The notes beneath the pieces are model-generated. The model saw only the letters and a program-made list of their open reading frames with translations. It was not told the origin of the DNA and ran no database searches. 20,625 bases of DNA from JBAJNL01 sp036881885. Its GTDB lineage: Bacteria; Pseudomonadota; Alphaproteobacteria; Holosporales; Hepatobacteraceae. Below are positions 1 to 8,071 of this stretch, piece by piece (position 1 is the first letter of the stretch; every line of letters begins with the position of its first letter). The DNA is taken from the NCBI GenBank assembly GCA_036881885.1, contig JBAJNL010000023.1, forward strand, positions 1-20,625, read 5' to 3'. The position numbers and the translations under genes were made by a program.

Positions 1-188
1 ACATCAACACCGTTCCGTTTGATGAGGCGGCGCTTTTAGAAAAACGCTCTTTTTATGCAGACAGCGCCAAAGCACACGACCTTAAAACCTTAACACAACA
101 AAACATCACCCTTGATGCCCAAGGTCGCACGCTGTGGGAAGACACCTTTCAACAAAAACGTCCCCTGCCCCAAGGCGATTTGTTTTAA
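1..188 (+). CDS. 3' end of an unidentified gene (partial)
   Basis: An open frame enters from the left edge and ends with TAA at 186-188, giving about 61 residues that finish in KRPLPQGDLF. The fragment is hydrophilic, with no membrane segment and no motif I recognise, so I assign no function. It converges with the minus-strand gene ending at 185; the two stop codons overlap within one TTAA, and no terminator hairpin separates them. It is called coding because the frame is open throughout and its codon use resembles the neighbouring genes. No start is visible. Confidence 0.6.
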   Translation, partial: INTVPFDEAALLEKRSFYADSAKAHDLKTLTQQNITLDAQGRTLWEDTFQQKRPLPQGDLF

Positions 189-1327
189 CGACGCTTTTTG
201 CCTCTTTTTTTCTTCTTGCGACGCTTTTTGGGCTTTTGCTTTGAAGTATCTTCTGTTGTGCGCTCTTGGTCTTTTGCTGCGGACTCGTGATCTTCTGCGG
301 CAAACTGCTCGGACAGCTGCTTGGCTAATTGATGATCCTGCCACACTTGTAGGGCCCGCTGTTGCTCCGCAGACAACAAAGCTGTGGCTTCTTCCGGTGC
401 AGGTTGATCGTCTATCACCAAGTCTGTTGTTGCCTCAAACGTCGTGTGCTCGGGCGTTGTGGCAAGCTGAACGCTTGGCTGAGCAGAGGCCCTTTGGGCG
501 ATATACGCATCCAAAGTGGGGTCCTCTTTGGCAATACGGTGTATCCTTTGGATGCCATTAACCACCTTGCTCAATTGTTCTTCGATGATAAACTGACACA
601 GCGCAAACACCACATCTCTTTTTGGCAAAGGGTTTTGGGTTGCAAATACCTTAAAGCGATCATGCCACGCACGCAATGTGTGCTTTGTGTTCGCTGCATA
701 AAAAAACTGCATGCGTAAAAGGTTTAAAAATACTGCATCTAGATCACACAATGAAACGCTCTCAATCACGTGCTCAGACGCACAAAGATGCGGCCAGGTG
801 TTTTCGCTGGCACTTTGATCATCACGCCCTAAAAATGCTTGCCAGGCAGGTCTGTTTTCTTTCTCTAAAGTCTCGGACAGCAGCAAACAAAAAGCCTTTT
901 TACGCGCCACTTTAGGAAAAATCTCTTGATACTCTGGTGTGTCCCCAGAAAAACAAAGCATGCGTGCGGCCAGGCCATCTGACAGCTGCTTTAAACAAGG
1001 CCATGCCGTTTTGTAAAATGCCTGGCGCTGCTTTTTTTGCTGCGTCTTGGACGTACCACTGACCGTTGCTAGATGCTGTTTTAAGTAATCAATTGTTTTA
1101 TCAAAGGCCTGAAAATAAGCCACATCCCACGCATCATATATCCCCTTGTTAGGCGTAGGAAGGAAAGGTGCAAGCGCCGGCAACAGGGTCGATGGCCACG
1201 CTGCTTCAGCTTGCGGTTGCGTCAAAGACGTCGCTTGAGCCTGATCTTGCTGCGGCACCACACCCCTGACAGAGGCGCTGAAAAGGCAGCTGATCACAAG
1301 ACATAAAAAAGCGACACGTTGTTGCAT
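185..1327 (-). CDS. predicted exported protein with a polybasic C-terminal tail
   Basis: A 380-residue protein of no family I recognise. The frame is open up to an ATG at 1369, but I choose the ATG at 1327. It has AAGAG about 10 nt upstream, gives a good signal peptide (MQQRVAFLCLVISCLFSASV, then a polar region), and lies just downstream of a clear promoter whose spacer covers the 1369 ATG. The middle is mostly helical with scattered cysteines. The last 16 residues are almost all Lys or Arg (KPKKRRKKKKRGKKRR) after an acidic/polar stretch. Such a tail could bind nucleic acid or act as a nuclear or nucleolar signal in a host cell; that role is inference. It probably has its own transcript. Confidence 0.75.
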   Translation of the reverse strand: MQQRVAFLCLVISCLFSASVRGVVPQQDQAQATSLTQPQAEAAWPSTLLPALAPFLPTPNKGIYDAWDVAYFQAFDKTIDYLKQHLATVSGTSKTQQKKQRQAFYKTAWPCLKQLSDGLAARMLCFSGDTPEYQEIFPKVARKKAFCLLLSETLEKENRPAWQAFLGRDDQSASENTWPHLCASEHVIESVSLCDLDAVFLNLLRMQFFYAANTKHTLRAWHDRFKVFATQNPLPKRDVVFALCQFIIEEQLSKVVNGIQRIHRIAKEDPTLDAYIAQRASAQPSVQLATTPEHTTFEATTDLVIDDQPAPEEATALLSAEQQRALQVWQDHQLAKQLSEQFAAEDHESAAKDQERTTEDTSKQKPKKRRKKKKRGKKRR

Positions 1328-1359
1328 GATTGGCGTACTCTTAAAAAATATTTTTTGTA

Positions 1360-1388
1360 ATTTTGCCAAATAAACATAAATAAGTCAA
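1360..1388 (-). promoter_or_regulatory. sigma70-type promoter for the polybasic-tail gene
   Basis: On the minus strand, TTGACT (1388-1383), a 17-nt spacer and CAAAAT (1365-1360). The -35 matches 5 of 6 consensus bases and the -10 matches 4 of 6. Transcription would start near 1353, leaving a leader of about 26 nt before the ATG at 1327. This placement argues against the upstream ATG at 1369. Confidence 0.5.
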
Positions 1389-1441
1389 TATTATCAAACA
1401 CTTGCGTTCACTTTGCTCTGTATGTGTCCCAAACCTATGCT

Positions 1442-2068
1442 TTAGGTCACAGTCCAAGGCGTCTGCGCTTCAAAAAGCGCGGCGACAAGCCCGGGTGTTA
1501 CGGACGCAGTGCTCTTGAATTGAAGATAACGCACCACGTTTTGTGGTGCGCCATCACCCATCATCTTTTTAAACCCCATGCCTACATAAACATTATCGGC
1601 ACTGTTATCCACACAGCGCCGCACAAAACAAAGGCACGACAACGAGGACGCAACACCTGTGCCAGCAAGACGGGTAAGCGCAAAAAAACCGTCATCTTCG
1701 ACAAAATTTTCGTTAAAGGTGCCGCATTCAGCGTGTGTTTGAGGTAAAAAGCTGGCCTCGAAAATCGCTATCAAGTTTTCGGCCTGCAAACGCTGCGATG
1801 AGGTAAGCAGTGGCGCAAAATCAATGGCAAGCTCATCCTGAAAAGGATGCGCCAGCGTATGAAAACCTTTTTTAGATACAATGTTTGCTTGATGTTTTGT
1901 AAAAAGCGCTTCTTTTGCCTTTGCAGCAGACGCCAAGGGTTTGTATAGGGCGGCATCCGCTTTATCTGCAGGCAAGGCCACGCCCCCAAAAGGCACACCC
2001 GCCAAACACGCTAGCCAAAGCCCAGCCGCACCCAAGGCTTTACCACAAAAGGTTAAGTCAATTGCCAT
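1442..2068 (-). CDS. predicted exported protein, unknown function
   Basis: A 208-residue protein with a signal-peptide-like N-terminus: after MAIDLTFCGKALG comes a hydrophobic stretch (AAGLWLACLAGVPFGGVALPA), then an Ala/Lys-rich mature region. A GTG directly precedes the ATG (GTGATG at 2071-2066); I take the ATG, and GGTGGGG just upstream is only a weak ribosome-binding site. The C-terminal half holds a short cysteine cluster (SCLCFVRRC). No known domain is recognisable. It lies 114 nt upstream of the polybasic-tail gene and 68 nt downstream of another exported ORFan, all in one direction, but the promoter before 1327 suggests separate expression of at least the last gene. Confidence 0.65.
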   Translation of the reverse strand: MAIDLTFCGKALGAAGLWLACLAGVPFGGVALPADKADAALYKPLASAAKAKEALFTKHQANIVSKKGFHTLAHPFQDELAIDFAPLLTSSQRLQAENLIAIFEASFLPQTHAECGTFNENFVEDDGFFALTRLAGTGVASSLSCLCFVRRCVDNSADNVYVGMGFKKMMGDGAPQNVVRYLQFKSTASVTPGLVAALFEAQTPWTVT

Positions 2069-2136
2069 CACCCCACCGTGTTTTTAAAACATCGCGGCTG
2101 CAGTTTACGTTTTTTCTTTTTAAAATCAATAGCTTA

Positions 2137-2760
2137 TTAGGACAAAACCCGAGCTCTCAACACTGTTGATCTGGGAAATATCGCTGGTGGGGGTGAGAGC
2201 AGGCGCTTAGCGGGCACGTAGGTCAACGTTTTGCGTATACCTTGTTTATCGTCAGAAAAACTACATGTCACCCGAGTTTCTGTACCCTCAATCATTAAAC
2301 TGCTGTGATAATAATCCTTACGAAAGACCACATACTCAGTCATCGTTAAACGTTTAACAGAAAAAACTACCTTCCTGTACTCTATGTTATCGTCATGAAT
2401 GGGCTGTTTCGCAATATTTTTATATGCTTTCTTTGCCCACATAACAAAGTCGAGACACCACAGCGATTGGCTTGGCTGATGCGATAATTGTTTACCCACC
2501 GCAGTCTCACACGACATGTCAAAAATGCGCAGACGTTTTATACAGCTTTTCTTTTCATCCTCATTAAGTTCTGACAAAAAACCTTCGTGAATGCCATCCT
2601 TAAAAGAGCCCTCAATATTATGAGATCCAAACGGCACGGAAGGCACAACGGATTTTTCTTCTTCTATACCCGATGATACTGCTGGCAAAAAACACACATT
2701 TGCAAGAGCAAATGAATAAAAAATAATATAAAAAGGCAAAACAGACCAATATAACAACAA
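2137..2760 (-). CDS. predicted exported protein, unknown function; start uncertain
   Basis: A 207-residue protein beginning with a hydrophobic stretch (LLYWSVLPFYIIFYSFALA) that looks like a signal peptide cleaved near FALA-N, then a polar mature domain ending in a double stop (TAATAA). There is no in-frame ATG near the front; the first usable start is TTG at 2760, in an open stretch bounded by an upstream TGA, and no ribosome-binding site is clear. An ATG at 2773 opens another frame that encodes an equally hydrophobic N-terminus, so the true start may be there with a one-base shift in the following T/A-rich run. No family recognised. The body of the gene looks intact. Confidence 0.6.
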   Translation of the reverse strand: MLLYWSVLPFYIIFYSFALANVCFLPAVSSGIEEEKSVVPSVPFGSHNIEGSFKDGIHEGFLSELNEDEKKSCIKRLRIFDMSCETAVGKQLSHQPSQSLWCLDFVMWAKKAYKNIAKQPIHDDNIEYRKVVFSVKRLTMTEYVVFRKDYYHSSLMIEGTETRVTCSFSDDKQGIRKTLTYVPAKRLLSPPPAIFPRSTVLRARVLS

Positions 2761-2893
2761 TGAATACTGTCATTATGTTTGTTTATTTTTGATCATTTGT
2801 CAGAGAAAGCAGGAAAAAGGCTGTTTGGCGGTCTTTTTAGACAAAAAAATCATGACAAAAGAGTCGCGTGGTGGCGCAATATCTTATAATGCG

Positions 2894-3742
2894 TTAAAGA
2901 CTAAAGGTGCCGTCGAACACAAGGTTGACCTCGGCACGGTGGGTGATGGTGCCATCGGCTTTAAGGGTCACCCACATCTCACCGCCCTCAAGCTTGACGG
3001 GCGTTGTGGTGTTTTGCAAAAGCCCCTCTTTTAAAAGCGCAAAAACGGCAGCGGATGCGCCCGAGGCACAGGCACGCGTTCTGCCAACGCCGCGCTCCCA
3101 CACCCAAAGGCGCACACAGCCTTCGTCGATCATCACAAACTCAACATTGGCTTTGTTAGAAAAAAACGCGTGCGATTCAAGCCGTGGCCCCAAGTACTGA
3201 AAGCGCGAGGGATCAAAATCAGCATCCAACGGCACCACAAGATGCGGGTTGCCAATATCAACGGCATAACCTTCCTGCAAACCAAAAGCTTCAAGATCTA
3301 ACGGTTCATCGGTTAAAAAGCGCGGCTTACCTTGCATAATTTCAACATCACGCGCGCACGTCACTTGCCCTTTCAGCAGCCCCGCTTTTGTTTCAACCAC
3401 AATCGATGACAGGCCATATTTTTGGGCCAAAAGCCACACCACGCAGCGCGTGCCGTTACCACAGGCTTCGACTTCAGAACCATCGGCATTATAGATTTTG
3501 ACAGTTGCATGCACGTCTGATTGTGCGGCCGGGCCTATCACAAGCAATTGATCACAGCCAACGCCGGTTCGTCGTGACGCCATATGCGTGATTAACCCTG
3601 GGGACACTGGCTGTTCGGTCTCAAGCAGCACAAAGTCATTTTGCAGGCTGTGCATTTTTTTAAAAGGCAAAGAACCTGCGGCAAAAGAGGTTTTGGATGG
3701 TGAAGGCATGGTTAAAGCGCGCTTAAGATTTTCTGTTATCAT
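2894..3742 (-). CDS. dapF: diaminopimelate epimerase
   Basis: Converts LL-diaminopimelate to the meso form, the last step before meso-DAP is used for peptidoglycan and lysine; cytoplasmic, cofactor-independent. Both catalytic cysteines are visible in their family motifs: EACGNGTRC (Cys near residue 94) and GRTRACASGASA (Cys near residue 225). Other family signatures are KMHSLQNDFV near residue 30 and GNPHLV near 165. Its 282 residues are close to the usual 270-280. I use ATG at 3742; a GTG directly before it is possible, and an ATG at 3709 has no ribosome-binding site. It starts 6 nt after the dnaE stop, so the two are probably cotranscribed. Its presence implies the organism keeps a DAP-type cell wall. 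Confidence 0.95.
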   Translation of the reverse strand: MITENLKRALTMPSPSKTSFAAGSLPFKKMHSLQNDFVLLETEQPVSPGLITHMASRRTGVGCDQLLVIGPAAQSDVHATVKIYNADGSEVEACGNGTRCVVWLLAQKYGLSSIVVETKAGLLKGQVTCARDVEIMQGKPRFLTDEPLDLEAFGLQEGYAVDIGNPHLVVPLDADFDPSRFQYLGPRLESHAFFSNKANVEFVMIDEGCVRLWVWERGVGRTRACASGASAAVFALLKEGLLQNTTTPVKLEGGEMWVTLKADGTITHRAEVNLVFDGTFSL

Positions 3743-3748
3743 CACTAT

Positions 3749-6700
3749 TTAAGCCTGTTTGCGGTTTGAATGAAAAGAGGGCAGCGCCCCCGACGCAGCT
3801 TCACACGTTTGAAGGCAAACGTCAAAATCTTCTGAAAAAAGGGCATTCAACTGTGGTAAAGACAACCGTCTGCCCTCTGCAAGAGAAGCATGCACCGTGT
3901 ACACTTGCCCTTGATCTTGCACCCCCTTAAAGCAAAAGTGCACCGCCACGGCGCCCTTTTCTGAGGTCGCAAAAATTTTATGCAACGGCTCTAATGGATA
4001 GGGTGGCTTCAGCGTTATGGTGATTTTCTGGATGGTGTGTGTGGCTTTTTCAAGGGGTTTCAGGTCACGCGCCAGCAAGCGCATGCCATCGTTAGAGGTG
4101 CGACCATCAACGGTCAGCAGAAAAAGTGTGCCCTCTGACAACAGCTCGCGCACCTCGGCCAGCTTGTCTTGAAACACCATCACCTCAAAGCTGCCCGACG
4201 CATCTGAGAAGCTAAGAAACGCGTACGCCTGCCCCGATTTACCGCGCTTGATTTTAGAGGCCGTCAACACACCGGCCATTTGCAGCGTTGGCGTTTTTTT
4301 CAGTGCCTGCGGCGCCTCTTCTGATGTCACACAGGCCATCGCCTGCAGCCACTTTTGATAGGGCGCCAAGGGATGCTGTCCAAGATACATGCCCACCGCG
4401 CCATATTCAAAACGTAATCTGTCGCCCACACCATAATCATCAGCGCTTTCAAGGGGCGGTCGCGTGTCTTCAACGGCAAACAAAGAAGGCCCCGCCATTT
4501 TTTGCGACCCGTAAGACAGCAACATCTCAAGCGACACAATCAGCTGCTGTCGATTGGCATTCAAACTATCAAACGCACCGGCCCAAATTAGGTGCTCCAT
4601 TTGGCGCTTGTTCAATGCTTTGGCACCATCACCTGAACGCCCCAGTCGCTCGATAAAATCAAAAATATCTTTAAAAGGCCCGTTTTGTGTGCGCTCGTGC
4701 ACAACAGCTTCCATGGCGCCCTCACCCACGTTTTTAACCGCCGCAAGGCCATAGCGAATTGCATCTGGCCCATCGTCAGTTACCTCGGGCACAAACAACA
4801 CAGAAGAGCGATTAATATCAGGCGGCAACACCTTAAGGCCCAGATCTTTAACGTCTTGTACAATAATGGCCAGCTTTTCGATATTTTGGCGATCTTGATT
4901 TAAAAGCGATGTCATAAAAGCCAACGGATAATTGGCTTTCAAATACGCCGTTTGATACGTAATAAGCGCATAGGGCGTGGCGTGCGCTTTCACAAAGGCA
5001 TAGCCTGCAAACTTGGCGATTTGATCAAACAGCTGTGAGGCCTTTTCTTGAGGACCGCCCACGTTTTTCAAAACACCTTCGATAAAAATTTTGCGCTGCG
5101 CATCCATTTCTTTTTTAATTTTTTTACCCATGGCACGCCGCAACAAGTCGGCCTGCCCTAAGCTGTAACCTGCCAGCACTTGGGCAATTTTAAGCACCTG
5201 CTCTTGATACACCATGACGCCAAAGGTGGGCTTTAGGATGTCCTCAAGACAATCATAGGGATAGGTAACCTTCTCGCGGCCATGACGACAGGCAATATAA
5301 TAGGGAATATCGTCCATCGGGCCTGGGCGATACAACGCCACCAGCGCAATAATTTCTTCAAACGCTTCGGGCTGCAGCTGGGCCAGCACATCACGCATGC
5401 CCGCGCTTTCAAGCTGAAACAGGCCCACCACTTTAACGGCACGCAGCAACTTAAAGGCTGCGGCATCATCCAACGGAATAGCGTCAATATCCACATGCAC
5501 GTCGCGCGTTTTTAAAAGATCAACGGTCCCTTGAATCACCGTTAAGTTTTTAAGGCCTAAGAAGTCGAACTTCACAAGACCCAAGCCCTCGACATATTTC
5601 ATGCTAAAACCCGTTGCGGGCAGCGCTGATTTGGGGTCTTTGTAAAGCGGCAACCTTTTCACAAGCGGCTGGTCACCAATCACCACACCCGCCGCGTGTG
5701 TTGAGGCATGACGGTAAAGCCCCTCAAGCTTTTGCGCATAATTGAACAGCTGTTTCACAATGGGTTCGTCATCGCACATTTTGCGCAGCTCTTCATCTTG
5801 CGCCAAAACCTCGGCCAACGACATGGGGTTGGTAGGACTAAAGGGAATGCGCTTGGTCAGTTTATCCACCTGCCCATAAGGCATGCCCAAAACGCGCCCC
5901 ACATCACGCAATACCGCGCGCGCCTGCAGCTTTCCGAACGTAATAATATGGGCCACAGAATCAGCGCCATATTTTTGCTGCACATAGGCAATCACCTCTT
6001 CACGCCGCTCGGGGCAAAAGTCGATGTCAAAGTCGGGCATAGACACACGTTCGGGGTTTAAAAAGCGCTCGAAAAGCAAGTGAAAGCGCATCGGATCCAC
6101 ATCGGTAATGCGCAGCGCAAACGCCACAAGCGAGCCTGCACCCGAGCCACGACCCGGGCCCACAGGAATCTTTTGATCTTTGGCCCACTGAATAAAGTCG
6201 GCCACAATCAAAAAATAGCCGTCAAAACCCATCTGATGAATCACAGAAAGCTCATGCGCCAGCTGTTTTTCATAAAGCGCTTTTGCGTCTTGCGCCGCCT
6301 GATCATCCAAACCTTCACACACTTTTAACAGGCGTTTTGCAAGACCCTCTTCCGCTTTGTGACACAGCGCTTTTTCTTGCGTTGTCTCTGTAGCCACAGG
6401 ATAAGGCGGCAACAAAGGGGGATGCTCTTCAAGCATAACTGAACATCGCGTGGCCACATGCACCGTGTTTAACAGCGCCTCGGGCATGTCGGCAAAAAGC
6501 GCCTGCATCTCGTCTGCTGTTTTAAGACGATGGTGGGGTGTCACACGCCGACGATCTTCTACATTCACGTAGGTACTGTCTTTAATACACAGCAAAGCAT
6601 CGTGCGCGGCATAGTCGTCTTGTTCAACAAAAAAAGCCTCATTGGTGGCCACAAGCGGCACCTTGTGCTGCATCGCCCACAAAATCAGCTGCGCTTCAAA

Positions 6701-7309
6701 AGGCCCCGCTTGATCATAACGCTCAAGCTCGACATAAAAGCGATCTTCAAAAAGATTTTTTAGTTGAAGAAACAAAGTCTCAGCGGCCTTCATATCTTGT
6801 GCGCACAGGGCCTCAATGGGCCCTTTAAGCCCACCTGAAAAAGCAATAAGTCCGCGCGAAAGCTCGGTAAGCTGTGCCAATGTCACGCCACCATGAAGAG
6901 CCTCTTCTTGTCCAAGCGTGGTCAGTGTTGTTAGCTGACACAAATTTTGATAACCCTCTTTGTTTTGCACAAATAAGGGCAAGGGGTATGGGCCCTCTGG
7001 TTTGTCTTGCGTGCCATGTATAAAAACGGGCAACAAACAACCCAAAATAGGTTTGATGCCCGCGGCCTTTGCCTTAAGCGAAAATTCCATCGCCCCAAAA
7101 AGGTGGCCGCTATCTGCAAGACCCACCGCCGGCACACCGCGCGCTTTTGTGGTCTCAACCAGCGTTTGCGTTGACATAGCCCCTTCAAGCAACGAATAAC
7201 TGGAGTGATTTTTAAGAGGAATATAAGAAAGAACTGTCTTATCGGCAGACTGTTTTTTTTGAGCCGTTGTTTTGCTTGACGCAGCCTTGTGAGGTGAATC
7301 TGACGACAT
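3749..7309 (-). CDS. dnaE: DNA polymerase III alpha subunit
   Basis: Replicative DNA polymerase catalytic subunit, 1186 residues, the normal size for DnaE1. In order: an N-terminal PHP domain starting at IPLKNHSSYSLLEGA (about residue 30), the polymerase palm and fingers with GPGRGSGAGSLVAF near 385, the catalytic carboxylates in MPDFDID (Asp426, Asp428) and VKFDFLGL (Asp582), the HATPYALITYQTAYLKANYP stretch, and a C-terminal OB-fold beginning around TLQMAGVLTASKIKRGKSG. The first 25 residues are a Ser/Lys/Ala-rich extension before the PHP domain. Start at ATG 7309, with AAAGG about 11 nt upstream and a candidate promoter at 7350-7377. dapF follows directly. No key residue appears to be missing. 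Confidence 0.97.
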   Translation of the reverse strand: MSSDSPHKAASSKTTAQKKQSADKTVLSYIPLKNHSSYSLLEGAMSTQTLVETTKARGVPAVGLADSGHLFGAMEFSLKAKAAGIKPILGCLLPVFIHGTQDKPEGPYPLPLFVQNKEGYQNLCQLTTLTTLGQEEALHGGVTLAQLTELSRGLIAFSGGLKGPIEALCAQDMKAAETLFLQLKNLFEDRFYVELERYDQAGPFEAQLILWAMQHKVPLVATNEAFFVEQDDYAAHDALLCIKDSTYVNVEDRRRVTPHHRLKTADEMQALFADMPEALLNTVHVATRCSVMLEEHPPLLPPYPVATETTQEKALCHKAEEGLAKRLLKVCEGLDDQAAQDAKALYEKQLAHELSVIHQMGFDGYFLIVADFIQWAKDQKIPVGPGRGSGAGSLVAFALRITDVDPMRFHLLFERFLNPERVSMPDFDIDFCPERREEVIAYVQQKYGADSVAHIITFGKLQARAVLRDVGRVLGMPYGQVDKLTKRIPFSPTNPMSLAEVLAQDEELRKMCDDEPIVKQLFNYAQKLEGLYRHASTHAAGVVIGDQPLVKRLPLYKDPKSALPATGFSMKYVEGLGLVKFDFLGLKNLTVIQGTVDLLKTRDVHVDIDAIPLDDAAAFKLLRAVKVVGLFQLESAGMRDVLAQLQPEAFEEIIALVALYRPGPMDDIPYYIACRHGREKVTYPYDCLEDILKPTFGVMVYQEQVLKIAQVLAGYSLGQADLLRRAMGKKIKKEMDAQRKIFIEGVLKNVGGPQEKASQLFDQIAKFAGYAFVKAHATPYALITYQTAYLKANYPLAFMTSLLNQDRQNIEKLAIIVQDVKDLGLKVLPPDINRSSVLFVPEVTDDGPDAIRYGLAAVKNVGEGAMEAVVHERTQNGPFKDIFDFIERLGRSGDGAKALNKRQMEHLIWAGAFDSLNANRQQLIVSLEMLLSYGSQKMAGPSLFAVEDTRPPLESADDYGVGDRLRFEYGAVGMYLGQHPLAPYQKWLQAMACVTSEEAPQALKKTPTLQMAGVLTASKIKRGKSGQAYAFLSFSDASGSFEVMVFQDKLAEVRELLSEGTLFLLTVDGRTSNDGMRLLARDLKPLEKATHTIQKITITLKPPYPLEPLHKIFATSEKGAVAVHFCFKGVQDQGQVYTVHASLAEGRRLSLPQLNALFSEDFDVCLQTCEAASGALPSFHSNRKQA

Positions 7310-7349
7310 GAAATTGGGGGCCTTTGCAGTCTAAGAAACGCCTCTTTAG

Positions 7350-7377
7350 GGTATAAGAAATCCGTCTCTTAAGGCAA
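7350..7377 (-). promoter_or_regulatory. candidate promoter of dnaE-dapF
   Basis: On the minus strand, TTGCCT (7377-7372), a 16-nt spacer and TATACC (7355-7350). Each box matches 4 of 6 consensus bases. The predicted start lies near 7343, giving a leader of about 34 nt before dnaE. This gap also separates dnaE from the exported-protein pair upstream. Confidence 0.35.
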
Positions 7378-7435
7378 GCTGCATCGCTTTCAAAAAGAAC
7401 ACTTTTAAAAGCAACAAGACAGTCGGTGTTTTGCG

Positions 7436-8071
7436 CTATAACACAGCCTTCTCGCCTAAGCCGCCCAAAAAAACACACACTTGATGGGCTTCGGCTTTTG
7501 CACACATCAGCTCGCGACGATAAAAACCCCTCCGCTGCGCCTCCTCTTCATGAAGCAGCATCCAAGTGCGGTTGATGTTTTGTGTCACCTCGTGCAACGT
7601 CTCATAAGCTTCTTTTGAAAAATCAAAATAAGAATCTTTTGAAAAAATGCCTTCTTTCACGTCTTTTGCCATCACTTTAAGACGTGCCTCAAGGATTGAT
7701 TTGTGCTTTTCATAATCTAGCTTTGAGCAAAAAAAATCGACCCAAAACGCTTTATATTGACTGACAAAAACAGCACCCTCACACTGTTTGCGCAAAAGGC
7801 GCCTTAAAAGCGGCTCGGGTTTCTTTGCTGTGGTCACGCGCAACACTGTGTTTGCTCGCAAACAGTCTTTTTGTGCAAGGGGTTTTAGCGGTTTTATTGA
7901 AACAACCTCGTTGAGCTCTAAAGCAAGGCGCTGGTAAGAGCGAAGCCTGCGCGTGGACCCACTTGATGTACACGCCTCTTCTTCGCAACTTAAGACGCCC
8001 CAACAAAACGTATAAAAAAACGCTAAAAACACTGCAAAACAAATAACACCACTAGAACGGGCGCCAGACAT
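7436..8071 (-). CDS. predicted exported protein or lipoprotein, unknown function
   Basis: A 211-residue protein with a hydrophobic leader (CFAVFLAFFYTFCWGVLSC). The leader ends in VLSC, which resembles a lipobox, so lipidation at that Cys is possible though the -2 Leu is not typical. The mature part is rich in Lys, Arg and Glu, has several cysteines and looks largely helical, with no family I recognise. The start at ATG 8071 overlaps the end of the upstream gene by 20 nt, with GGAG about 13 nt before it, so translation is probably coupled to that gene. It ends 127 nt before dnaE. Confidence 0.65.
   Translation of the reverse strand: MSGARSSGVICFAVFLAFFYTFCWGVLSCEEEACTSSGSTRRLRSYQRLALELNEVVSIKPLKPLAQKDCLRANTVLRVTTAKKPEPLLRRLLRKQCEGAVFVSQYKAFWVDFFCSKLDYEKHKSILEARLKVMAKDVKEGIFSKDSYFDFSKEAYETLHEVTQNINRTWMLLHEEEAQRRGFYRRELMCAKAEAHQVCVFLGGLGEKAVL

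Noticed and set aside
1328..1369. ATG at 1369 as start of the polybasic-tail protein
   Set aside because: It would place MAKLQKIFFKSTPI before the signal peptide, and the codon lies inside the spacer of a good promoter; ATG 1327 has a ribosome-binding site.
4288..4656. 122-codon plus-strand open frame with ATG
   Set aside because: Lies wholly antisense to the conserved C-terminal part of dnaE, with a low-complexity shadow-type translation. The same applies to the other antisense frames over dnaE, iscS, hscA and the exported genes.
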